A program made the translations under genes and the position numbers. Positions 8,701 to 16,317 of a DNA stretch of 64,000 bases are shown in pieces. Each line of letters starts with the position of its first letter. Positions within the stretch are counted from its first letter, which is position 1. Source of the stretch: JAADJA01 sp963840975 (GTDB taxonomy: Bacteria; Bacteroidota; Bacteroidia; Bacteroidales; JAADJA01); the NCBI GenBank assembly GCA_963840975.1, contig CAWJBC010000017.1, positions 186,001 through 250,000 on the forward strand, read 5' to 3'. Under the pieces are notes generated by a model, which saw nothing but the letters and a program-made list of their open reading frames with translations, was not told the origin of the DNA and did no database searches.

Positions 8701-9792
8701 GCCAATATGTCGCATGAAATCCGTACTCCAATGAACGCCATCATTGGATTTTCAGAAATACTTTCCGATCAGGATCTCACCAAAAAAGAGCGAAATGAAT
8801 TTATCAATTACATTACCCAGGGTAGCAATACTTTAATGAACCTGATTGAAGACATTATTGATATTACCAAGATCGAAGCCGGACAGATAAAAATCAATAT
8901 TGCTGAGTGCCCTGTAAATACACTGATGGACGAATTGTATGCAACTTTCCTTAAAATGAAAACCAAGAATGGGAAGCTAAAGCTCGAACTTCGTCTCAAT
9001 AAACCCATAGTCGAAGAGGGTTTTAGCATCAGTACCGATCCCAGCCGTATCAGGCAAATCCTGTCGAACCTGATTGGAAATGCCATGAAATTTACTGATG
9101 AAGGATTCATCGAAATTGGTTTTACTATCACAGGCGACAATAAAATCATATTCTATGTAAAAGATACCGGCATCGGAATTCCAAAAGAAAAACAACATGT
9201 TATTTTCGAGCGATTCGGTCAGGTGGAAGATCCTTCGGGAAAAGAAAAAATGGGTACCGGGCTTGGCTTATCCATTTCCAAAAGGTTAGCTGAATTGTTA
9301 GGCGGCACGCTTACCTTCGACTCAGAACCTGGTCGCGGTAGCGTATTTTATCTTACCCTGCCCGTTAAAAATGATTTTTCTACAACACTTGAAAAAGAAA
9401 AACAGCCAATTCAACTTCCAGCCGATTGGAGTGACAAAACCTTCCTGATTGCAGAAGATTCAATACTTAATTATACTTTCCTTGAAGCTTTATTCCAAAA
9501 AACAAAGGTAAAAATTCTGTGGGCAAGAGATGGTCAGGAAGCTGTAGATATGTGCCGCGAAAACGCCAACATTGACCTGGTATTAATGGATATCAAAATG
9601 CCGGTACTGAGTGGGCTTGAAGCCATTGTTGAAATCAGGAAATTCAGAAAAGATTTGCCTATAATTGTTCAGACAGCCCATGCAATGCCCGAAGACAGGG
9701 AAAAAAGTTTATCCGCCGGAGGTGATGAACACCTTACCAAGCCCATCAATGCAATAGAATTATTTACCACCATCAATAAGTTTTTGAACTGA
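5728..9792 (+). CDS. Multi-PAS hybrid sensor histidine kinase/response regulator
   Basis: The 1354-residue soluble hybrid kinase has no membrane segment. Repeated PAS/PAC units run from about residue 40 to 970: at least five, with characteristic FRDITEK, FNEITDRK, FATDITEKK, IRDISERKKAE, NRDITDRKKAE and VRDITLIKETE ends. A GAF-like segment lies at about 420-590. The HisKA box SVFLANMSHEIRTPMNAIIG has phospho-acceptor His996. The HATPase has an N-box (N1114-N1118), the G1 string DTGIGIP and the G2 string GTGLGLS. A C-terminal receiver has acceptor Asp1288 in LVLMDIKMP, Thr in VQTAHA and Lys in LTKP. There is no output domain, so the signal probably passes to an unseen phosphotransfer partner. 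The ATG at 5785 (Met20), preceded by a purine-rich AAGGAAAGGG, is an alternative start. Confidence 0.9.
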   Translation: MPGKDFEDKRLEGHNKEREMNHLESGQNSNRSDKKLLLGTVQFYEDILYSLSNSLIIVYNKHFRQIEVWGNTMVEDLYGIKINDFKARLLSEVFPSNISDDLRNLISQVFETNQRNYSKLNIDFPNGNFWMDITTTPLVEHGGQTSAVVCYFRDITEKVRYERELLFTKEKVRNLIELSPECLLTANLKGVISSVNYALSKITGYQEEELIGKKITRLPNLRSQDISRFQAIIEIINNNEIPPFFEFEWADKNGDLLWCDVRVSQITKNNKLSGFQIIFNEITDRKLIEKDLLKSKQAYKVIIENSHEAIFIVQGNHVRFCNSRFLEMLDCSMDELMRTSFDNFVHPDDKRLTKKIISERCQGKQPDTNHILRIVNKSGAVKWISVNALIIDWQDANATLAFATDITEKKLTEEKERKYLKNLEFLSDKVLEFVELKSDFNTYRFLGEKIAEIQKDALTLLISYDETSGTTRLQHIEGVEYLQKILLDIINNTPKQFNLKLNHLLIRNLSFGKLIKLNDGIFEQGYNIFPKNTFSLIQKKLNIGGIYLIGLTWGNKVFGSAMIFLPENVQIESPEAIEMVVKLSSFALQRKMDEDTLRTSEEKYKRIFNSYQDVYFKAEIDGRLSEVSPSVRKILGYDPEDILGKTISGFFQDSQLIHRLGKMLLRQEFISDQDIQLVRKDKKIIDTSINARILKNSKGVPIGSEGVIRDISERKKAEADFHKSEEKFRMLANFTYDWEYWIAPDNSITYISPSCERISGYSPGEFIKNPDLLQKIVHPEDISLFRNHIQKQKMAGSDAINFDFRILTKDKQVKWINHVGRRAYSENGTYMGLRGSNRDITDRKKAEQELRNSEERFRTLFFESPDAVFVEDFDGNILDVNPAACKLHAMTKEQLTGKNIIDLVPSTHKDIVAAEFPKWISGEIRNYRGISKTSEGICIPVEIHSSKITYSGREALILIVRDITLIKETEDKLREAVEKAEEADMLKSVFLANMSHEIRTPMNAIIGFSEILSDQDLTKKERNEFINYITQGSNTLMNLIEDIIDITKIEAGQIKINIAECPVNTLMDELYATFLKMKTKNGKLKLELRLNKPIVEEGFSISTDPSRIRQILSNLIGNAMKFTDEGFIEIGFTITGDNKIIFYVKDTGIGIPKEKQHVIFERFGQVEDPSGKEKMGTGLGLSISKRLAELLGGTLTFDSEPGRGSVFYLTLPVKNDFSTTLEKEKQPIQLPADWSDKTFLIAEDSILNYTFLEALFQKTKVKILWARDGQEAVDMCRENANIDLVLMDIKMPVLSGLEAIVEIRKFRKDLPIIVQTAHAMPEDREKSLSAGGDEHLTKPINAIELFTTINKFLN

Positions 9793-9820
9793 ATCTGACT
9801 TTTCTTTCCTCAATTTTATT

Positions 9821-9828
9821 TAACTTTG
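9821..9828 (+). promoter_or_regulatory. -7 promoter box for the Asp-box T9SS protein
   Basis: TAACTTTG matches TAnnTTTG and ends 16 bp before the ATG at 9845. No clear -33 box is present. The transcript would have a very short leader. Confidence 0.35.
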
Positions 9829-9844
9829 ACTAAATTTTCAATAA

Positions 9845-12397
9845 ATGAAAAAGTTGTTCCTTTTAGCATTCACTATTGTTATTTCATTCATCTGTTTCCA
9901 GATATTTTTTAGCAGACCAGCAACCCCGGTTAAAGCGGATTTAGAAAAACCCAACGATTGGTTTTTTATGCAGCGCGCATTTCCTTATGGCGAAATTAAT
10001 AACTCGGTTTATCAGCAATCGTTGAAAGCATCAAAAGCGATGAAGGAAATGCTTTTATCAAAAGATGACACAACCCAATGGGAATTTGCCGGTCCGGTTA
10101 ATATTGGCGGCAGGTTAACAGACGTGGAAATGCATCCTTCTGACATGCAAACCATTTATGCCGGCGCTGCTTCGGGTGGAGTTTTCAAATCGGTAAACAC
10201 AGGAGAATCGTGGATTCCGATTTTTGACGATGCATTGAGCTTGTCAATAGGCGACATTGCTATTGCTCCTTCCGATCCTCAAATTATTTATGTAGGAACC
10301 GGCGAAGCCAATTGCGGAGGCGGTTCTCAAACCTATGACGGAGTTGGTATTTACAAGTCATCCGACGGAGGAAATACATGGATTCATATTGGATTGGAAG
10401 CCAGCCGAAACATTGGCAGGATGGTAGTACACCCCGAAAACCCTGATATTGTTTACGTAGCCGCCATGGGTAATCTTTTTTCTGACAATCCTGAAAGAGG
10501 AATTTATAAAACTTCGGATGGAGGTGAATCCTGGCAAAATATACTTTATGTTTCAGATTCAACCGGAGGAATTGACATAGTGAATCATCCTGAAAATCCT
10601 GATACGCTGTATGCAGCGATGTGGGAAAGAGTTAGGAGGTATAACCGCAAAAGCTATGGAGGTATAACCTGTGGTATTTACAGAACCTTCGATGGTGGGC
10701 TGAACTGGACAGAATTAACCAGCGGCTTGCCATCGCCGGGATCTAATATGGGAAGGATAGGGATTGATATTTCCCGAACCGATCCAAATATCCTATATGC
10801 AATCTATGCTGACAAAATCGGATACTTTGAAGGGGTTTATAAAACAGTTAATCACGGTGATACGTGGATTCAAACCAATGATGGTTCCCTGTCAAACTGC
10901 TACCAATCCTATGGCTGGTGGTTCGGCAGGATCAGCATTGATCCTGTTGATCCTGATATTGCATATATTATCGGATTTGATTTATACAAAACCAGTAATG
11001 GCGGAAACGCATGGAGCAATATATCTGCTGCGGATGTGCATGTTGATCAGCATGGCTTATATGTGCACCCGATGAATCATAATTTTTTGGTTTTAGGAAG
11101 CGATGGCGGATTATATACTTCTCAGAATGGAGGAAATACCTGGATATGGGTGAACAACCTACCCATAACGCAATTCTACACATGCGAAATAGATCAGCAA
11201 CATCCCGAAAGGCTCTATGGCGGAACACAGGACAACGGCACCAACAGGACTATGACCGGAAGTATTGATGACTGGTCTAGCATTTATTGGGGTGATGGAT
11301 TTTATGCTCTGGTTGATCCATCAAACAACAATTATGTGTATGCCGAATATCAATATGGAAATTTCGCCAAATCCGTTAATGGTGGAAACAGCTTCAACAC
11401 GGCGATGAATGGAATAAGCACATCCGACAGAATGAACTGGTGTACCCCGGTAGTTTTTGATCCTTCTGACCCTGAAATTCTTTACTATGGCGCTAACCGG
11501 TTATATAAATCCACCAACCGGGCAACGTCCTGGTCAGCTATTAGCACAGATTTGACCAACGGTCCCGGAGTAAACCTTATGTATGGAACCATCACCACTA
11601 TTAGTGTTTCACCGGTTAATTCCGAAATCATTTATGCAGGCACCGACGACGGGAATGTTTGGGTGAGTGCGACAAACGGAATGGGCTGGGAATACATTTC
11701 CGCAGCTTTACCCAACCGCTGGGTAACAAGGGTGGCGGCTGATCCGATTGACGAAAATACTGCTTATGTTACCTTTTCCGGTTACCGCTGGGATGAAAAC
11801 CTGCCCCATATTTTCAGAACGATTGACAAGGGTCAGAACTGGGAAGATATTTCTGGAAATCTTCCTGAAGCGCCGATTAACGACATAATCGTTGATCCGG
11901 AAAATAATAACACGCTTTACATTGCAACCGATGTCGGAGTATTTTTCACGCACAATCTTGGACAAAACTGGGAACCGAAAGGCACCAACCTGCCCAATGT
12001 ACCCGTCAACGATTTGGTTCTTCACAACGATAGCAGGGTGCTTGTGGCAGCTACTTTTGGCAGATCTATGTTTACTTACGATCTCAATCAGGATACGCTT
12101 TCAACATCCTATTACGAATATTTTCAGACTGATAAAAATTTCCCCGTATCTGTTTATCCAAACCCATTCACAAATCGGATTTCAGTAGTTGTGAATTCAA
12201 ATGTAGCTCAAACAGGAAAAATTGAAATATGTAATATTTCAGGTCGAAAATTGATAACCCTTTTTGAAGGAAAATTTGTTTCGGGTGTTAACGAAATATC
12301 AGATGAATCATTAAATCTGGACCCGGGGGTTTATTTTTTAAAAGTGTGGTTGGGCGAACATCAAATAACAAAAAAAATAGTTCACCGGCGGAATTAG
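9845..12397 (+). CDS. T9SS-exported Asp-box beta-propeller (VPS10/sortilin-like) protein
   Basis: The 850-residue product has an N-terminal hydrophobic export signal (about 4-22). A long beta-propeller region follows with at least eight Asp-box (S/T-x-D/N-x-G-x-x-W) motifs, such as KSVNTGESW, KSSDGGNTW, KTSDGGESW, RTFDGGLNW and KTSNGGNAW. It ends with a type A T9SS sorting domain (about 765-850: VYPNPF, ISGRK, GVYFLKV, KKIV). Large secreted proteins of this type are widespread in Bacteroidota and are loosely annotated as glycosyl hydrolases, but Asp-boxes are structural and do not prove an enzyme. It would be secreted and anchored at the cell surface by the T9SS. It overlaps the convergent gene by 4 bp at its stop (12394-12397). 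Confidence 0.8.
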   Translation: MKKLFLLAFTIVISFICFQIFFSRPATPVKADLEKPNDWFFMQRAFPYGEINNSVYQQSLKASKAMKEMLLSKDDTTQWEFAGPVNIGGRLTDVEMHPSDMQTIYAGAASGGVFKSVNTGESWIPIFDDALSLSIGDIAIAPSDPQIIYVGTGEANCGGGSQTYDGVGIYKSSDGGNTWIHIGLEASRNIGRMVVHPENPDIVYVAAMGNLFSDNPERGIYKTSDGGESWQNILYVSDSTGGIDIVNHPENPDTLYAAMWERVRRYNRKSYGGITCGIYRTFDGGLNWTELTSGLPSPGSNMGRIGIDISRTDPNILYAIYADKIGYFEGVYKTVNHGDTWIQTNDGSLSNCYQSYGWWFGRISIDPVDPDIAYIIGFDLYKTSNGGNAWSNISAADVHVDQHGLYVHPMNHNFLVLGSDGGLYTSQNGGNTWIWVNNLPITQFYTCEIDQQHPERLYGGTQDNGTNRTMTGSIDDWSSIYWGDGFYALVDPSNNNYVYAEYQYGNFAKSVNGGNSFNTAMNGISTSDRMNWCTPVVFDPSDPEILYYGANRLYKSTNRATSWSAISTDLTNGPGVNLMYGTITTISVSPVNSEIIYAGTDDGNVWVSATNGMGWEYISAALPNRWVTRVAADPIDENTAYVTFSGYRWDENLPHIFRTIDKGQNWEDISGNLPEAPINDIIVDPENNNTLYIATDVGVFFTHNLGQNWEPKGTNLPNVPVNDLVLHNDSRVLVAATFGRSMFTYDLNQDTLSTSYYEYFQTDKNFPVSVYPNPFTNRISVVVNSNVAQTGKIEICNISGRKLITLFEGKFVSGVNEISDESLNLDPGVYFLKVWLGEHQITKKIVHRRN

Positions 12398-12708
12398 GTC
12401 ATAATTTTGGTTACGGGATTGAGTTTTTCGTGATGCCCTTCTTTTAAGCAAAAAGGACACGCTTCTTCGAATTCCGAAAAAATATAACCGCACCTGTCGC
12501 ATTTATAACTTGGCTCGGTATAGGGAATTATTTTCCTGTGCTGTGAACTGATATAAAAAGCAAGACCCATGATTGGGGTTAATAAAAAACTGAGCCAAAA
12601 CAGTCTTCGGGGCCCAATTTCCCTCATTTTTCCTAACCGGGAAAACAAATAGACAATTAAGGTGTAAAAAAATAAAGCAATGATCAGGAAAATATATTTC
12701 GATTCCAT
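12394..12708 (-). CDS. Small membrane protein with C-terminal zinc ribbon
   Basis: The 104-residue product has two hydrophobic helices (about 5-23 and 36-54). A rubredoxin-like or zinc-ribbon knuckle follows near the C-terminus: CDRCG and, 13 residues on, CPFC (residues about 70-86). The C-x2-C pairs predict a bound metal ion. Its function is not recognised. It converges on the preceding T9SS gene with a 4-bp stop overlap, so it has its own promoter upstream of 12708. Confidence 0.6.
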   Translation of the reverse strand: MESKYIFLIIALFFYTLIVYLFSRLGKMREIGPRRLFWLSFLLTPIMGLAFYISSQHRKIIPYTEPSYKCDRCGYIFSEFEEACPFCLKEGHHEKLNPVTKIMT

Positions 12709-12879
12709 AAATTATCTGAGAATTAAAACTTCACACTGTGTCGTGCAGGCGATTGTGCAAAAGTAAAATATTTACATTAGAAAATTAGTTTACCTTGCAT
12801 AATTCCAAAACTCTATTGCAAAGCCGCTAAGTAGCAAAGAATAAGCAATTTAGCAGCAACAATAAAATATATTCAATTT

Positions 12880-13119
12880 GTAAGTAATCAGTAAACTATT
12901 TACAATGAAATTACACATGGCGCAGTAACGGGAAGGGGTATAATGGGTAAAATGGAATAGAGGAAATACAGGGTTTTAATTTTACATTTAAAATTTATGC
13001 TTCCCAACCAGATTGCTTTAACCATAAAACTTATTCCCTTTATACCTTTATTTCCTCTATACCAGCTAAAAGATTCTTAATCCAGTAAATATAAGATTGT
13101 CAGCAAGCTGATTAGTCAC
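12880..13119 (+). mobile_element. MITE-like element, copy B (intact, perfect 8-bp target duplication)
   Basis: This 240-bp non-coding element begins GTAAGTAATCAG and ends CTGATTAGTCAC, a 12-bp terminal inverted repeat with 10/12 matches. It is flanked by an exact 8-bp direct repeat, TTCAATTT (12872-12879 and 13120-13127). Internally, GAGGAAATACAGG and its near complement near CTTTATTTCCTC can pair. It is close to copy C (31051) and to the inverted copy A (2853). It contains no gene. The remainder of the 12709-13208 gap shows nothing recognisable. Confidence 0.85.
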
Positions 13120-13208
13120 TTCAATTTTAATTTATAATTTTTATTTTTTTATTTTGTTTCAATTCAAACCTAAAGGTCTCCGCGCCTTTGCGTTATGAAT
13201 TATACAGG

Positions 13209-14333
13209 TTAGATAAATAATTCTGAAGCAATCCCATCTGCGAATAGTTTTCCGGTATCAGTAAGGCAGTAATTATTCCCTTTATTCTCTAATTTATTTT
13301 GCAGGAGAAAGGGTTCGGCCCGTTTCAGGAAATGCGATGAGTACTTCGGACCAAATTGCCTCTCAATAAAATTCGCATCGGTTCCCCACATCGTTCTCAA
13401 AGAAGTCAGCACGTATTCATCATAAATCTGGTCAGGTGTTAACATTTCAGATGTGGCAGGAATGGAAAGGCTTTCAATAGCATTTGCGTATTTCTCAATT
13501 GACGAAACGTTCCATTGTCGTGAATTTCCATTGTAAGAATGTGCTGATGGACCCAAACCCAGATATTTTTTCCCTGACCAATAACTCCTGTTGTGTCTCG
13601 AAAAATGAGGCTCCCTGCAAAAATTTGAAATCTCGTAATGAACAAATCCCTTCTCCTTCATCGCCATCATCAGTAGCTTGAAATGACTTACTACAGCCTC
13701 TTCCTCAACCGGTTTCATTTTTCCCCGATTGATGAGTAAATCAAGGGCGGTTTTTGGTTCAACCGTTAAGGCATAAGCCGAAAGATGCGGGAGATTCATC
13801 GAAAAAAAGATCTCAAGGTTACGCATCCAGCTTTGTTCGGTCAGGGTTGGAATTCCATAAATCAGGTCAATACTGATATTCGTAAACCCGGCATCCTGTG
13901 CTTTCTTAATACTGGCTTCAGCCTGCTCCGACGAATGAACACGATTCAGATAGTTAAGATCAACATCAAAAAAAGATTGAACACCAATACTCAGACGGTT
14001 AACCGAAGTTTTTTTCAGATCATCAAATTTTTCACTTTTCAAATCATCAGGATTCGCCTCCAATGTAATTTCCGGTTTATCAACAATGATATGATGCCTT
14101 GCAAGAACATCAGTAATCTGTTTTATTTCATCACTTGTCAACAACGATGGTGTCCCGCCTCCAAAATAAACAGTTTCAACCGGCTCGTCATCCAGATAAT
14201 TTTTTTGCAGGATAATTTCATGTAAAAGAGCCTGAAATAATCTATCCTTATTTTTAAGGGACGCTACAGAGAAAAAATTACAATAATGGCATTTCTGCCT
14301 GCAAAAAGGTATGTGGAAATAAACGCCAGCCAT
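13209..14333 (-). CDS. hemW: Radical SAM heme-chaperone HemW
   Basis: The 374-residue product belongs to the HemN-like radical SAM family. Its N-terminus has the [4Fe-4S]/SAM motif C11-x3-C15-x2-C18 inside FHIPFCRQKCHYCNF. VYFGGGTPSLL, RLSIGVQSF and DLIYGIP follow, and GLGPSAHSYNG is typical of HemW. HemW homologues bind heme and act as heme chaperones rather than as coproporphyrinogen oxidase. The short N-terminus, lacking the extension of true HemN, supports HemW. It is transcribed divergently from the DUF134/NifX cassette, and the two starts share an 88-bp intergenic region. Confidence 0.9.
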   Translation of the reverse strand: MAGVYFHIPFCRQKCHYCNFFSVASLKNKDRLFQALLHEIILQKNYLDDEPVETVYFGGGTPSLLTSDEIKQITDVLARHHIIVDKPEITLEANPDDLKSEKFDDLKKTSVNRLSIGVQSFFDVDLNYLNRVHSSEQAEASIKKAQDAGFTNISIDLIYGIPTLTEQSWMRNLEIFFSMNLPHLSAYALTVEPKTALDLLINRGKMKPVEEEAVVSHFKLLMMAMKEKGFVHYEISNFCREPHFSRHNRSYWSGKKYLGLGPSAHSYNGNSRQWNVSSIEKYANAIESLSIPATSEMLTPDQIYDEYVLTSLRTMWGTDANFIERQFGPKYSSHFLKRAEPFLLQNKLENKGNNYCLTDTGKLFADGIASELFI

Positions 14334-14374
14334 TATTGAATGAATTTTCAGCCAAAGATAAAGTTTTCAAAAAT

Positions 14375-14406
14375 CTTGCATTATGAACGTATGTTCATTA
14401 TCTTTG
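14375..14406 (+). promoter_or_regulatory. Promoter with embedded palindromic operator for the DUF134/NifX cassette
   Basis: A -33-like CTTG (14375-14378) and a perfect -7 box TATCTTTG (14399-14406) are separated by 20 bp. Filling that spacer is ATGAAC-GTAT-GTTCAT (14383-14398), two perfect 6-bp arms around a 4-bp centre. A protein bound there would block RNA polymerase, so this is a strong operator candidate. The DUF134 regulator two genes downstream is the natural suspect; that link is inference. The ATG inside the palindrome lies upstream of the -7 box and cannot be the start codon. Confidence 0.6.
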
Positions 14407-14421
14407 TCAAAAAATAGACAA

Positions 14422-14673
14422 ATGAAAACAAAGATGGTAATCAAATTTTGTCTGATCCTTCCGGTGCTTCTTTTGGCTGACTATATTGCAATGGTAATGC
14501 TCGGTTGTGCCTCATGCCTGTTTGGTTTTGGAGCGGACTACTATTGCAATACCTATTGCGTAATCGGTAAAGGAATATTACTTTTATCAGCAATTATTTT
14601 CGGGATCATTATTTATCCTGACCTGATGGAAATGATAAAACAAAAATGGTATGGCACGACCCAGGAAGAGTAG
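14422..14673 (+). CDS. Small cysteine-rich membrane protein of the DUF134 cassette
   Basis: The product is 83 residues from the ATG at 14422. An in-frame ATG at 14383 is rejected because it lies inside the operator, upstream of the -7 box. Two hydrophobic helices (about 6-27 and 46-66) flank a loop with Cys pairs (GCASC and YCNTYC), which could bind a metal or Fe-S cluster. The family is not recognised. It is first in an apparent operon, and its 3' end overlaps the DUF134 start by 23 bp, which suggests translational coupling. Confidence 0.6.
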   Translation: MKTKMVIKFCLILPVLLLADYIAMVMLGCASCLFGFGADYYCNTYCVIGKGILLLSAIIFGIIIYPDLMEMIKQKWYGTTQEE

Positions 14674-15059
14674 AAAAGTAGTAACTCCACCCAGGATGAA
14701 AGGTTACAAACCCTTTGGTCTGCCTTTGTGTGAAATAGAAACGATTAAGTTAAGGTACGAAGAATATGAGAGCATTAAAATGGTGGATTACGACCGTCTT
14801 TCACAGGATCAGGCAGCGTCCCGAATGAATGTATCGCGCCCAACGTTTACCAGGATATACAACAAAGCATTAAGAACAATTGCCAAAGCATTTGTAGAAG
14901 GTAAAGCAATTGAAATTGATGGAGGAGATTATTCATTTGAGCAGGATTGGTACAGATGTTCAAAATGCAATAAATTAATTGAAGGGACTTGAAAACCATG
15001 TTCAATGCGAAGGATGTTTACTTTATGGTTCAAATGAACTCGTGAAATTGAATTTGTAA
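14651..15059 (+). CDS. DUF134 family HTH regulator (3' end frameshifted)
   Basis: The reading frame closes after 113 residues at 14992. The opening MARPRKSRKV plus PPRMKGYKPFG and a sigma-like helix-turn-helix, LSQDQAASRMNVSRPTFTRI, identify the DUF134 family of putative DNA-binding proteins. The frame ends just after CSKC. One base too many in the GGG at 14984-14986 explains this: the +1 frame then reads GLENHVQCEGCLLYGS and stops at 15057-15059, restoring a second C-x2-C knuckle. The feature end assumes that repair. DUF134 genes often sit with NifX/DUF5320-type genes in anaerobes, as here. It is a likely regulator of its own operon through the palindrome at 14383-14398. Confidence 0.75.
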
Positions 15060-15082
15060 AACTATTGTAAAATTTAACAAAA

Positions 15083-15272
15083 ATGCCACATTTAGATCAT
15101 ACAGGTCCTGAAAATAAAGGAGCCTAAAACAGGAAGGAAATTAGGTTTGTGCCGAAAAACAGAAAAAGATCAGATTGAAAAAGGAGTTATTGGAAAAGGA
15201 AGGGGTAAGAAACTCCATGCAGGGGGAGGCACAGGTAAAGGAAAAAGAATTAATTACAATCAAACAATTTAA
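15083..15272 (+). pseudogene. DUF5320-like small protein, broken by one extra base
   Basis: The frame from ATG 15083 reads MPHLDHTGPENKGA and stops. Deleting one base at about 15122 restores GPKTGRKLGLC and continues through a Lys/Gly-rich tail to the stop at 15270-15272, about 62 residues in total. The MPxxDxTGPxGxGPxTGRxxGxC signature is that of the short DUF5320 proteins that accompany DUF134 and NifX-like genes. Its position between DUF134 and the NifX-like gene supports the call. Whether the frameshift is real or a sequencing error is unresolved. Confidence 0.55.
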
Positions 15273-15284
15273 TAAATTATAAAA

Positions 15285-15650
15285 ATGAAAATTGCAGTTC
15301 CATTACAAAAGGATAATCACATTGATGATCATTTTGGTCACTGTGAAGCCTATGGTATTTACACTGTTAAAGAAAACAATGAAATTATAACTCAAGAGAT
15401 CATTCCATCTACGCAAGGTTGCGGTTGCAAGTCGAATATTGCAAGCGACCTGGCACAAAAGGGAGTAAAAGTGATGCTTGCAGGAGGCATTGGCAACGGT
15501 GCCATCAATGTACTAAATAATAGCGGTATTGAAGTAATCAGAGGATGTTCAGGAAATGCAGATGAAGCCGTTAGCTTATATTTATCCGGTTCATTGCACG
15601 ATAGTGGCGAAACCTGCCATCATCACGACGGGCATCATCATCATAATTAA
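15285..15650 (+). CDS. Dinitrogenase iron-molybdenum cofactor (NifX/NafY-type) domain protein
   Basis: The 121-residue product has the single NifX/NifB-C-like domain: MKIAVPLQKDNHIDDHFGHC at the N-terminus, GCGCKSNIASDLAQKGVKVM in the middle and GGIGNGAINVL after it. This fold binds Fe-S or FeMo-type cluster precursors. Stand-alone copies in non-diazotrophs are thought to handle Fe-S clusters. It ends in a His-rich tail (HHHDGHHHHN), suggesting metal binding. No nif structural gene is nearby. It is the last gene of the DUF134 cassette, 12 bp after the DUF5320-like remnant. Confidence 0.85.
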   Translation: MKIAVPLQKDNHIDDHFGHCEAYGIYTVKENNEIITQEIIPSTQGCGCKSNIASDLAQKGVKVMLAGGIGNGAINVLNNSGIEVIRGCSGNADEAVSLYLSGSLHDSGETCHHHDGHHHHN

Positions 15651-15683
15651 TAAATACGAGGTTTCCCGGAAACTATATTATCC

Positions 15684-16211
15684 CTACAACTGCGTGTTAT
15701 TGTTTGCTTTCCTTTTCAACATAAAGAAAACATATCCGCTGAATACAACAGCAGTAATTACTTGCAGGTAAATGGGTGTCGCTATCAGCCCTGATTCGAG
15801 GACAGCGAAACTGATGAGTGCAAATTTCATCAGGTAATAAACCATCTTGCTAATCACAATGGCTGAAATCATTGAAACAAACTGATTGCTAACCCGTTTG
15901 GAAATTTCAAAGAAAAGCCAGACATTCAGAACAAGTTCGGTTGTTATGATGATTCCTTTGAAAATATTGGGATGCGATGAAATCAGGAAAGAAAACAAAG
16001 GTAAGGTCAGGGCAATTAGATAAGCATTTCTTTTAGAAGTATGAACCATCGCCAGAATAAGCATTATCCGCATGGGTTCCACCAGATAAATGGGTACATT
16101 GAACAAATGCGACAGCGCAGGAACGAAATAGATAAATGTCAGCGCAAGGATATCGAAGATGATACTCTTGTAATCAATGCGGGATGAAACCAGTTTTACA
16201 TTTGCTTCCAT
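15684..16211 (-). CDS. Predicted polytopic membrane protein (ECF-transporter S-component-like)
   Basis: The product is 175 residues from ATG 16211. Longer upstream starts would run into the promoter of the divergent DUF362 gene and add an unlikely N-terminus. Five or six hydrophobic helices cover nearly the whole length, e.g. IIFDILALTFIYFVPALSHLF and the later LQVITAVVFSGYVFFML. The size and helix layout resemble the substrate-binding S components of ECF vitamin transporters, but no diagnostic motif is certain. It converges with the NifX-like gene (33-bp gap) and diverges from the DUF362 gene. Confidence 0.5.
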   Translation of the reverse strand: MEANVKLVSSRIDYKSIIFDILALTFIYFVPALSHLFNVPIYLVEPMRIMLILAMVHTSKRNAYLIALTLPLFSFLISSHPNIFKGIIITTELVLNVWLFFEISKRVSNQFVSMISAIVISKMVYYLMKFALISFAVLESGLIATPIYLQVITAVVFSGYVFFMLKRKANNNTQL

Positions 16212-16317
16212 GAATTCAAAGATTGATTTCCACAAAATTAAAATAAATTCAACATACGTGTAAATAATTTTAATTGTATTTTTATTGCATGAATGAAAAC
16301 GGTAAATTCCCAAAAAT

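Noticed and set aside
14383..14421. Upstream ATG for the small membrane protein
   Set aside because: It lies inside the palindromic operator and upstream of the -7 box, so it would not be transcribed.
14980..15059. Programmed +1 frameshift in DUF134
   Set aside because: The slip site lacks a known shift signal, and the next gene plus other unrelated genes in the window carry similar one-base breaks; error or decay is simpler.
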